A DNA stretch of 61,203 bases from Acidobacteriota bacterium (GTDB taxonomy: Bacteria > Acidobacteriota > Vicinamibacteria > Vicinamibacterales > UBA8438), in the NCBI GenBank assembly GCA_022562495.1, contig JADFPE010000004.1, positions 1 through 61,203 of the forward strand. Direction: 5' to 3'. The position numbers and the translations under genes were made by a program. This document shows, piece after piece, positions 54,656-61,203 of the stretch. Position 1 is the stretch's first letter; each line of letters begins with the position of its first letter. The notes beneath the pieces were generated by a model. That model had not been told where the DNA came from and did not search any database. It saw nothing but the letters and a program-made list of their open reading frames with translations.

Positions 54656-56725
54656 ATGCCGTTCCGCGACCGACCCCCCATGAGACCTGGTCTCGAACGC
54701 CGGTGGCTGCTGGTCATGGTGCTCGTCGCGCTGTGGGGATCCGCAGCGACCGCGCAAGCGCAGGCCACCGGTCCCTTCACGATGCCGGCCGTCAAGACGG
54801 CCTCGCCGCCCACCATCGACGGTGTGATCGACGTCGACGAGTGGCGGGAGGCGGCGCGTGTGGCCGACTTCATCCAGTATGAGCCGAACCGTGGAGAACC
54901 GGCCGAGCTCGAGACGGAGGTCCTGGTGCTCTACGACGATGCGCAGCTCTATGTCGCCTTCCGGGCGTACGACCCGGAGCCGCTGCTGGCGCAGATGACA
55001 CAGCGCGATGCGCAGCTCTGGAACGACGACTCGGTGCAGATCTACATCGACACGTTCCATGATGGCCGCTCCGGCTACTTCTTCATGACCAACGTGCTGG
55101 GCACCCAGCTCGACGGGCGGCTGGCCGAAGACGGGACCAGCAACGACCAGACCTGGGACGCGCCATGGGTCTCGGCAACCCAACTGACCGACTTCGGGTA
55201 CACCGTCGAGATATCCATCCCGTTCAACGCGCTGCAATACGCCGCCGGCGACGACACGACCTGGGGCATCAACTTCGCGCGCAGCCGCCGCCGGACACTG
55301 GAACGCAGCTACTGGTCCGGACCGGTCGACCACTGGGGCCGGATGTCGCAGGCCGGCGATCTCGTCGGTCTGGACGTGCCGCCGCCGGCGCGGCGGCACC
55401 AGGTGATTCCGTATGCGCTGTCCGAAGCGCAGGAGGGCCGCGCGCCGGAGGCGTCGTTCGGGCTCGATGTCCGCTACGCCCTCACCCCGCAGACCTCGGC
55501 GTACGCCACGCTGAACCCCGACTTCGCGACGATCGAGGCGGACCAGGAAGAGATCAACCTGACGCGGTTCGAGCTGAACCTGACCGAGAAGCGGCAGTTC
55601 TTTCTCGAAGGGCAGGAGCTGTTCAACCAGCGGATCCAGACGTTCTACTCGCGCCGCATCGGCGACATCTCGGGCGGCGCCAAGATACTGGGCAAGCAAG
55701 GGGCGTGGAGCTTCGCAGCGCTGTCCACCCAGGGCGACCTGCCGGGCTCGGGCGACGGGACGAGCTACACGGTGGCACGGGTGCGCCGTGATGTGGCGTC
55801 ACGTTCGAACATCGGCTTCCTGCTGGCCGACCGCTCGCACGACGGTCGCCACCAGGGGTCGGCCGAGATCGACGCGAACCTCTTCTTCACCGAGACCTTC
55901 GGGTTCACCGGGCAGTTCGTCAAGAGCTACGGCGAGTACGGACGCGGCACTGTCGCGTTCTTCGTCCGGCCGTCCTACGACTCGGCCACCGGCCACGCGC
56001 ACGTGCGTTACACGCATCTGGGCGACCGGTTCGCTGACAACGTCAACGTCATCGGCTTCATTCGCGATGATGACCGTCGTGAGCTGGACGGCGCGGTCGA
56101 GAAGACGTTCTGGGTACGGAGCGGCGCCATCGAACGTGTGAACTACGTGTCCGAGAACAACATCTACTGGGGACAGACGGCGGTGCTGCGCAGTTGGGTC
56201 ACCGACCAGTCGGTGAGCGTCGACTGGCGCAATCGCTGGACGACGGGGTTCAGCCACATCGAGGAGTTCAAGCGGTTCGAGAAGGACTTCCGGAACCGGC
56301 AGACGGAGCTGGAGCTCGGCTACAACACGCGGTCCTACGAGTCGGTGCGGGGTGGCTTCGCGTTCGGCCGGAACTTCGACGCCGACTTCCAGCTCTGGAC
56401 CGCCGCCGCGACCTACACGGTGACCGAGAAGCTCTCGGCCGAGTACGAGCTGCAGCGGCTGGAGCTCGACCCGGACCCGGAGAACGAGAGCACCTGGATC
56501 CACGTCATCCGCGCCAACCAGTTCTTCACCCCGGACCTGTTTCTGCGTGTCTTCTTCCAGACCAATTCGACGATCGACCGGCGGAACGTGCAGGCGGTCT
56601 TCGTCTACCGGTATCTGCCGCCGTTCGGCACACTGCAGATCGCCTACCAGCGCGGGACGGCGGAGTTCGGTGCACGGTCGAACCAGGGGCACACGGTGTT
56701 TGTCAAGCTGACGACCGTCTTATGA
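54656..56725 (+). CDS. DUF5916 outer-membrane-type protein with N-terminal CBM9-like domain
   Basis: 689 residues with a signal peptide (LLVMVLVALWGSAATAQAQ). The CBM9-like domain (PTIDGVIDVDEWREAARVAD; YVAFRAYDPEPLLAQM; DDSVQIYIDTFHDGRSGYFF) covers about residues 45-220. The remainder has the DUF5916 features of a beta-barrel (NPDFATIEADQEEINLTRFE; LTEKRQFFLEGQELF; a C-terminal series of aromatic alternating strands ending VFVKLTTVL). The first ATG (54656) or ATG 54680 could serve as the start. Probably a surface-exposed protein that handles carbohydrate or polymer. Confidence 0.85.
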   Translation: MPFRDRPPMRPGLERRWLLVMVLVALWGSAATAQAQATGPFTMPAVKTASPPTIDGVIDVDEWREAARVADFIQYEPNRGEPAELETEVLVLYDDAQLYVAFRAYDPEPLLAQMTQRDAQLWNDDSVQIYIDTFHDGRSGYFFMTNVLGTQLDGRLAEDGTSNDQTWDAPWVSATQLTDFGYTVEISIPFNALQYAAGDDTTWGINFARSRRRTLERSYWSGPVDHWGRMSQAGDLVGLDVPPPARRHQVIPYALSEAQEGRAPEASFGLDVRYALTPQTSAYATLNPDFATIEADQEEINLTRFELNLTEKRQFFLEGQELFNQRIQTFYSRRIGDISGGAKILGKQGAWSFAALSTQGDLPGSGDGTSYTVARVRRDVASRSNIGFLLADRSHDGRHQGSAEIDANLFFTETFGFTGQFVKSYGEYGRGTVAFFVRPSYDSATGHAHVRYTHLGDRFADNVNVIGFIRDDDRRELDGAVEKTFWVRSGAIERVNYVSENNIYWGQTAVLRSWVTDQSVSVDWRNRWTTGFSHIEEFKRFEKDFRNRQTELELGYNTRSYESVRGGFAFGRNFDADFQLWTAAATYTVTEKLSAEYELQRLELDPDPENESTWIHVIRANQFFTPDLFLRVFFQTNSTIDRRNVQAVFVYRYLPPFGTLQIAYQRGTAEFGARSNQGHTVFVKLTTVL

Positions 56726-56811
56726 CGGGCACCCTGACGGTCGGGATTAGGCGGCAGGAGGAAGAAGCCAAACGGGAAGCTACACGGCACCGGGTCAGCG
56801 CGGGCGCGTCC

Positions 56812-56876
56812 TGGTGAAGCCGAAGTTGGCGAAGCGATCCGGCTCTCTCCTGACTTCTGCCTTCTGACTCCTCAGA
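56812..56876. repeat. Composite GAAGCGATCCGGC + polypyrimidine repeat
   Basis: GAAGCCGAAGTTGGCGAAGC then GATCCGGCTCTCTCCTGACT and TCTGCCTTCTGACTCC lie in the convergent gap between the DUF5916 and cyclotransferase genes. Confidence 0.65.
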
Positions 56877-56884
56877 GCATTCGC

Positions 56885-57787
56885 TCACTCGACGAAGCGG
56901 ACCTCGAACATCTTCGGCCACCATTTGCCGGTGATGTAGAAGGTCTCGGCGGTCGGGTCGTAGGCAATACCGTTCAGCACCTCGGCGCCGGTCCGGTCTG
57001 CGCCCTGCAGCAGGCCGGTCGCGTCGATGTAGTCGGTCACCCGGCCGGTCTCGGGATCGATGCGAACCAGGAAGTCCTCCTCCCAGACGTTGGCGTAGAC
57101 CACCCCGTCGACACACTCCAGCTCGTTCAACCGATGCAGCGGCTGCCCGCGCAGACGCACGCGTTGTTCGCCGATCTGCTCGAACGTGTCCGGGTCGCGG
57201 AACGTGAGCAGGTCGCTGCCGTCGCTCATCACGAGCCGGTCGCCGTCATAGCAGAGCCCCCACCCCTCGCCAGAATACCGGAAGGTCTCCCCCAACTCGA
57301 ACGAGTCGCGGTCATAGGTAAAGGCGCGCTCAGCCGTCCAGGTGAGCATGATGAGGCGACGGTCGACAAGCGCCAGTCCCTCGCCGAAGTACTGCTCGGG
57401 CACGTCGATACGCTGCTCCACCCGGCCGGTCTGCGGGTCGAGCCGCCGGAGGGTGGACGCCCCATAGCGCCCGGTGCTCTCGAACAACTGGTCGTTCCAC
57501 CAGACGAGCCCCTGGATATACGCATCCCGTTCATGCGTGAGCTCGCGCAGCACGTCGACCCGGAGCGTCCGCACCACCCCCTGCGACTCGGCCACCACCG
57601 CAGCCGACGCCGCGCGTGCAGGAGATGCCTGCGAGGCGGGGGCGGAGCGCAGCGTCCAGAGACCGACGAGGACGGCAACAGCGAGCACCGCCACGGCCCA
57701 GACGCGCGGCGACCGACCCAGAGTGCTCCGCGACGCAGGTGTTGCGGTCCGTTGCTTGGTGCCCTTGGTCCGTCGCCTGCGCCCCAC
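56885..57787 (-). CDS. Glutaminyl-peptide cyclotransferase (plant/bacterial propeller type)
   Basis: 300 residues with one N-terminal membrane helix (VWAVAVLAVAVLVGLWTLRS), followed by the five-bladed propeller of the QC family: AYIQGLVWWNDQLFESTGRY, YFGEGLALVDRRLIMLTWTA, GEGWGLCYDGDRLVMSDGSD, LNELECVDGVVYANVWEEDF and EVLNGIAYDPTAETFYITGK. It cyclises N-terminal Gln in exported proteins to pyroglutamate. GTG 57787 with a GGAAAG upstream is taken as the start; the frame is open further up. It is convergent with the DUF5916 gene. Confidence 0.85.
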   Translation of the reverse strand: MGRRRRTKGTKQRTATPASRSTLGRSPRVWAVAVLAVAVLVGLWTLRSAPASQASPARAASAAVVAESQGVVRTLRVDVLRELTHERDAYIQGLVWWNDQLFESTGRYGASTLRRLDPQTGRVEQRIDVPEQYFGEGLALVDRRLIMLTWTAERAFTYDRDSFELGETFRYSGEGWGLCYDGDRLVMSDGSDLLTFRDPDTFEQIGEQRVRLRGQPLHRLNELECVDGVVYANVWEEDFLVRIDPETGRVTDYIDATGLLQGADRTGAEVLNGIAYDPTAETFYITGKWWPKMFEVRFVE

Positions 57788-57871
57788 GGTCTTTCCAGCC
57801 TCTGACAGAGGAACCTCGATTATACGACGCCACCCTCCGCCTTCGCGTCGCTGTCGATCGACCTTCCGTCT

Positions 57872-57990
57872 CCTCCGACATGCCCGAGGCCAGGTAGTCG
57901 AGAACGTCGGAGACCGTGATGCGCAAGCCACAGATGCAAGGCAGGATACGGTGCGCGACCCGAGAATCAAGCCGGAAAAAGTCGATACCT
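57872..57990 (-). pseudogene. DUF433 relic
   Basis: On the minus strand the translation includes HRILPCICGLRITVSDVLDY then LASGMSEE. This is the core of a DUF433 protein, which is typically GGKPCIRGLRITVSDVLEYL-like. The start and the C-terminal part are missing and Gly-Gly is lost, so it is a fragment. DUF433 genes are often part of toxin-antitoxin-type pairs with a PIN-like protein; none survives here. Confidence 0.5.
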
Positions 57991-58037
57991 GGAGCCACCT
58001 GCGGCGCTTCTTTCTCGCCGAGACCGGACTTTCTCAA

Positions 58038-58076
58038 TTGACAGCGCGACATTACAATGGTATGCATGATGGTATG
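58038..58076 (+). promoter_or_regulatory. Possible VapBC promoter and operator
   Basis: TTGACA at 58038-58043 is followed after 17 bases by TATGCA (58061-58066). The octamer ATGGTATG occurs twice (58057-58064 and 58069-58076) with a 12-base period around the -10 region and the start codons. This is the expected position for autoregulation by a ribbon-helix-helix antitoxin. Candidate only. Confidence 0.4.
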
Positions 58077-58343
58077 TCTAAGATGACTCATCGCACGACC
58101 TTCGCTCTGGATCATGAGACCGCGACCCGACTGAGGCGGCTGGCGGCCGCCTGGCAGGTTTCGCAGGCCGAGGTTGTCAGGAGGTCCGTGGCCATCGCCG
58201 AAGAGAGCGTGGGCGGGAGTGACAACGCGGCATCGCTACTGCAGACTCTGCATACATCAGGGAAGGGCCTCGTGCGCGAAAAGGCTCAGGGCTATCTGGC
58301 CACGCTCCGGTCGGACCGCCAGGACTGGCGGAGGAACGGGTGA
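58074..58343 (+). CDS. VapB-type ribbon-helix-helix antitoxin
   Basis: 89 residues. A strand-helix-helix start (HRTTFALDHETATRLRRLAA, WQVSQAEVVRRSVAIAEES) typical of RHH repressor-antitoxins is followed by a longer tail that would bind the toxin. In-frame ATGs at 58062, 58074 and 58083 are all possible starts; I use 58074. The stop overlaps the toxin GTG (GTGA, 58340-58343), giving coupled translation. Confidence 0.75.
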   Translation: MSKMTHRTTFALDHETATRLRRLAAAWQVSQAEVVRRSVAIAEESVGGSDNAASLLQTLHTSGKGLVREKAQGYLATLRSDRQDWRRNG

Positions 58344-58711
58344 TCTGTCTCGACACGAATTATCTGATCATGGCGCTTGTGGCCGGCAGTCGCGAAGCCG
58401 AGCGATTGATCGACTGGGCGGAGTCCGGCAAGCGTCTGTATGTTCCGGCGATCGTGTGGTATGAATTCCTCTGTGGTCCGGTCGACGCACAACATGTGTC
58501 AACGATGCGGGCGGTCCTTCACGAAATCTTACCCTTCGATGACGCACAAGCTGAAGAGGCTGCACGGCTCTTCAACGCCACTGGCCGCCGGCGCACACTC
58601 CGGGTCGACGCCATGGTCGCCGCTGCCGCGACATCACGCGAATCGCCACTGGCCTCCCGCAACTCCGCCGACTTCGAAGTCTTCACGCCATTCGGGTTGC
58701 AGTTGACCTAA
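58340..58711 (+). CDS. vapC: VapC-type PIN-domain toxin
   Basis: 123 residues from GTG 58340. The four acidic residues of the PIN nuclease are all present: Asp in CLDTNYLI, Glu in WYEFLCG, Asp in RVDAMVAAAA and Asp in NSADFEVF. The family cleaves RNA (often tRNA) when freed from its antitoxin. Its neighbour antitoxin gene overlaps by four bases. It is related to the decayed PIN gene at 52.8 kb in type, but not a close copy. Confidence 0.85.
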   Translation: MICLDTNYLIMALVAGSREAERLIDWAESGKRLYVPAIVWYEFLCGPVDAQHVSTMRAVLHEILPFDDAQAEEAARLFNATGRRRTLRVDAMVAAAATSRESPLASRNSADFEVFTPFGLQLT

Positions 58712-59023
58712 CAAGAAGGTTCGGTGCTTGCGCCGTCCACTGTTGGTGGTGTGAGCGTATCCCCTTGCAAGGAATGCGGTTACGCCACATTCTGGACACA
58801 GCACAGGTCACAAGCGCTATATCGGCTGTAATTTAGTGCACCGTAACGTCTTAGCGTCACACGACCAACACTTAGTGGCGCAAGCACCAGGCTGGTCATG
58901 ATGTAGCACCTGGTGGCACATGAGGTGCCGGCCACGGCTCGGCTCGTGCACCCAGCTACCGGCCGAATGGCGGTCGCCCGACACGGGGCGGGCACTATAA
59001 TGAGCGGCGACCGGGAGACGACC
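58712..59023. other. Gap with a MITE-like inverted repeat and a candidate promoter
   Basis: This 312-base region contains an imperfect inverted repeat (58723-58888) and, further on, a perfect TATAAT at 58996-59001 about 23 bases upstream of the PhoD-like start. I see no convincing gene. Confidence 0.45.
58723..58888. repeat. MITE-like imperfect inverted repeat, 166 bp
   Basis: GGTGCTTGCGCC at 58723 is repeated in inverse at 58877-58888. After a mismatched stretch the arms continue TGTTGGT and GTGTGA on both sides. The interior is more AT-rich than flanking genes and has no gene. Confidence 0.6.
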
Positions 59024-60505
59024 ATGAAGCAAAGACTCATCCTGCTGACCATCTTCGGCGCCTTGCTCGCGGGGTGCGCGGCGGAACCCGAGCCCGAGCC
59101 GATCACCATCACCAACGGCCAGGGTGAGATCGCGGGCGAGGTGACCACCGACAGCGTGATCCTGCACTCGCGGCTGACCACCGAGGCGGTCATCGTCGAC
59201 GGCGACGTCCCGGGGGCCCCGGGCGTGGCGCGGTTCGAGCTGGCGAGCTCGGAGAGCTTCGCCGATGCCATGGAGTCGCCGTGGCTCGAGGCCACGGCCG
59301 AGCGGGACTTCATCGTCCAGACGAAAATGGACGGGCTGAGAGCGGGCACGCGCTACTACTATCGCCTTCGGTACGGCCCGGGCCAGGACAACACCCGTGT
59401 CGGTCCGACCCGATCGTTCAGCACCCTGCCCGGCGCCGATGGTGCGACGGAGGTGACCTTCGTCGTCGTCACCGGCATGAACTACGCCCGGTTCTACGGA
59501 GACGGTCCGCGCGCCGGCTCGCCCGAGGACAAGCTGCTGGGCTACCCGGCGCTCGAGACGATTCTCGACAAGCGACCGGCGTTCTTCGTCGCCACCGGCG
59601 ACAGCGTCTACTATGACGTGCCATTCGGACGGTTCGAGCGCACGCAAGCCTTCATGCGACAGAAGTGGCACGAACAGCTGGTGCAACCGCGAATGATCGA
59701 TCTGTTCGCCGCGGTACCCACCTACTGGGAGAAGGACGACCACGACTACCGCTACAACGATACCGACAACACGGTCGACACCGAGCCCGATCCCTCCCCC
59801 GCGCTGGGGGCCGCGACGTTCCTGGAGCAGGTGCCGGTGGTCGACCCGAACGATCCGAACCCGCTCACCTACCGCACACATCGCGTGTCACGGGATCTGC
59901 AGATCTGGCTCACCGAGGGGCGCGACTACCGCAGCCCCAATATGATGCCGCAGGGACCGGACAAGACGCTGTGGGGCGCCGAGCAGCTCGCCTGGCTGCA
60001 GCGGACGCTGCTCGAGAGCGACGCCACCTTCAAGATCCTGATCTCGCCGACCCCGATGATCGGTCCGGACGACGCCAACCAGGCAGGCCGGCAGGCCGCG
60101 GGCCACGACCCCTTGAAGCGGGACAACCACTCGAATCCACAAGGTTTTCAGTTCGAGCGGGACACCTTCTTCGACTGGCTGGAGGAACACGACTTTCTCA
60201 ACAACGACTTCTACATCATCACCGGCGACCGGCACTGGCAATACCACTCGATCCACCCGCGCGGCTTCGAGGAGTTCTCGACCGGTGCGCTGGTCGACGC
60301 CAACGCCCGGCTGGGCCGGTACCCGGGCGACCCAGACTCGAACGACCCGGACGCGCTGATCGAGCAGCCGTTCACGTCGCCCGAACCGACCGGGGGCTTT
60401 CTGGAGGTCACCGTGACCCCCGGAGACGAGCCGGTCGCCGCCTTCCGATGGTTCGATGAACACGGCACGCTGACCTACGAGACGATTCGCACCGCCGGCA
60501 CCTAG
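59024..60505 (+). CDS. PhoD-like metallophosphatase lipoprotein
   Basis: 493 residues starting MKQRLILLTIFGALLAGC, a lipoprotein signal with lipobox LAGC. A fibronectin-like N-terminal domain (about 25-140) precedes a PhoD-type metallophosphatase domain: VTFVVVTGMNY, ATGDSVYYD, YWEKDDHDYRYNDTD (Asp-Asp-His-Asp), and YIITGDRHWQY with the last histidines. In alkaline phosphatase D the first motif has Asp for metal binding; here it is less obvious, so substrate may differ. GGGAG precedes the ATG by eight bases. Confidence 0.8.
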   Translation: MKQRLILLTIFGALLAGCAAEPEPEPITITNGQGEIAGEVTTDSVILHSRLTTEAVIVDGDVPGAPGVARFELASSESFADAMESPWLEATAERDFIVQTKMDGLRAGTRYYYRLRYGPGQDNTRVGPTRSFSTLPGADGATEVTFVVVTGMNYARFYGDGPRAGSPEDKLLGYPALETILDKRPAFFVATGDSVYYDVPFGRFERTQAFMRQKWHEQLVQPRMIDLFAAVPTYWEKDDHDYRYNDTDNTVDTEPDPSPALGAATFLEQVPVVDPNDPNPLTYRTHRVSRDLQIWLTEGRDYRSPNMMPQGPDKTLWGAEQLAWLQRTLLESDATFKILISPTPMIGPDDANQAGRQAAGHDPLKRDNHSNPQGFQFERDTFFDWLEEHDFLNNDFYIITGDRHWQYHSIHPRGFEEFSTGALVDANARLGRYPGDPDSNDPDALIEQPFTSPEPTGGFLEVTVTPGDEPVAAFRWFDEHGTLTYETIRTAGT

Positions 60506-60540
60506 AATATCGTCTGGTCGTTAGGCGTCAGACTCTCCCA

Positions 60541-60768
60541 ATGATCCTGATACAGATCATCGACCTCTACTCACTGATCGTGTTTGTCGCGATTGTCATG
60601 TCGTGGATGCAGCTGTCGCCCTCGAACCCGATCGCGCGGTTCGTCCACGCGCTCACCGAACCGGTGCTGGGCCCGCTCCGCCGCGCCCTGCCCTCGATGG
60701 GCGGTCTCGACTTCTCGCCGATGGTCCTGCTGATCGGGCTGCAAATGCTCAAAGGCTGGCTGTTCTAG
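60541..60768 (+). CDS. YggT-family small membrane protein
   Basis: 75 residues with two hydrophobic helices (LYSLIVFVAIVMSWMQL and a C-terminal MVLLIGLQMLKGWLF). They are joined by the family motif NPIARFVHALTEPVLGPLRR. YggT proteins lie near cell-division or envelope genes; the exact role is unresolved. Its TAG stop (60766-60768) is part of the CTAG terminus of the next element. Confidence 0.85.
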   Translation: MILIQIIDLYSLIVFVAIVMSWMQLSPSNPIARFVHALTEPVLGPLRRALPSMGGLDFSPMVLLIGLQMLKGWLF

Positions 60769-60930
60769 CAGTCCGTGGTGAAAGTCCTGCGTGGCACCGA
60801 GACCGGTGCTGCGCCCGATTGGCAAGACGCGCCGAGGGAGCATACAGGCAGTATTCGACCGAGAAGCAACGCAGCCAGGCGGGATGCAGCGCCGGTCGAA
60901 TGCAGCTGGACTTTCACCACGGGCTGCTAG
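60765..60930. repeat. CTAG-type inverted-repeat element, copy 3 (complete, inverted)
   Basis: CTAGCAGTCCGTGGTGAAAG at the left and GACTTTCACCACGGGCTGCTAG at the right end. The core is in the opposite orientation to the 49.2 kb copy (CATACAGGCAGTATTC, GCAACGCAGCCAGGCGG). Length is 166 bp, the same as copy 2. The left CTAG contains the YggT stop. Confidence 0.88.
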
Positions 60931-61152
60931 ACCGGCTGGAAAGAACCGATAGCCGGCTTGGTGGCTTCAGGTTGCGGGCTGCGGGTGCGCGTCTGGAACG
61001 CAACCCTCACGACAGCCCTGAAGGGCCTTGCGACCACAGAAGCCCACAGATCACGGTGGCCCAGGGCCTTTACTCACGGCTGCCCGCCACAAGCCAGCAG
61101 CCCGTCCCTGCCGTCCCACCCCGATTCCGGTGATCGGCAATAATGGATCGCT
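60931..61152. other. Intergenic DNA without a recognised feature
   Basis: Between the repeat element and the last gene start I see short local palindromes only (for example around CCTGAAGGGCCTTGCG, 61016-61031) and no credible gene. Confidence 0.4.
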
Positions 61153-61203
61153 ATGGCAGATGCGCAGCCGGCACCCGCTGTTGAACCAAAGCCCGCACCG
61201 GAA
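61153..61203 (+). CDS. Start of an Ala/Pro-rich protein (cut by window end)
   Basis: ATG 61153 (or ATG 61143 in another frame) opens a frame MADAQPAPAVEPKPAPE that runs off the window. The Pro/Ala composition suggests a linker or a hydrophilic N-terminus. Nothing further can be said. Confidence 0.35.
   Translation, partial: MADAQPAPAVEPKPAPE

Overview
This is about 61 kb of GC-rich chromosomal DNA that I would place in the Acidobacteriota, probably a Vicinamibacteria-like lineage. That placement is inference. It rests on a duplicated ADOP-type ABC permease, a MoxR/DUF58/BatA/DUF4175 cluster with three DUF4159 proteins, several secreted peptidases, PQQ-type beta-propeller enzymes, and very strong third-position GC that gives long antisense shadow frames. 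I saw no rRNA, tRNA, CRISPR array, prophage or plasmid backbone.

Layout. 0-4 kb: the C-terminal part of an M14-like carboxypeptidase, a membrane-anchored MutS-like ATPase and a secreted protein. 4.1-5.3 kb: a rearrangement scar joining three truncated genes. 5.3-11.5 kb: a class III aminotransferase, an S9 peptidase remnant, a DUF1326/DUF2182 pair, a cupin, a HugZ-like protein and a holin-like membrane protein. 11.5-17.6 kb: an aldehyde dehydrogenase - class I fumarase - DHA2 efflux operon, then a divergent CAAX-type M48 protease. 17.8-22.8 kb: a SEFIR-STAND-TPR signalling gene, probably anti-phage or self/non-self, split by a complete ISKra4-type insertion sequence with a perfect 9-bp target duplication. 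Deleting the element and one duplicate restores a 974-residue frame. 23-28 kb: a PQQ-like propeller protein, an ECF sigma / two-zinc-finger anti-sigma / membrane protein operon, and a HupE-plus-anchor module. 28-35.4 kb: the ADOP permease, an M28 and an S9 peptidase in one operon, and an esterase.

35.5-50.2 kb: a one-directional block of ten genes containing MoxR, DUF58, BatA/VWA, DUF4175, a second VWA/GATase-like membrane protein, a caspase-fold protein lacking the expected cysteine, a small membrane protein and three divergent DUF4159 proteins. This is the most system-like part of the window. It looks like an elaborated MoxR/Bat-type envelope or stress machine whose function is unknown. 50.4-52.7 kb: a PQQ alcohol dehydrogenase with the Asp-Tyr-Asp signature of lanthanide enzymes, followed by a cytochrome with an unusual CX3CH motif. 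52.8-61 kb: a chimeric toxin-antitoxin relic, an M29-like aminopeptidase, a CBM9/DUF5916 outer-membrane protein, a glutaminyl cyclotransferase, an intact VapBC pair beside a DUF433 relic, a PhoD-like lipoprotein, YggT and the start of another gene.

Intergenic DNA carries several dispersed repeat families. The clearest is a ~165-bp inverted-repeat element bounded by CTAG, with three long copies and one internally deleted copy. All three long copies abut gene ends so that CTAG includes the TAG stop codon of the neighbour. Also present are a GGCGAAGGC palindrome family and a CTCCTG-type polypyrimidine family that even encodes the C-terminus of one esterase.
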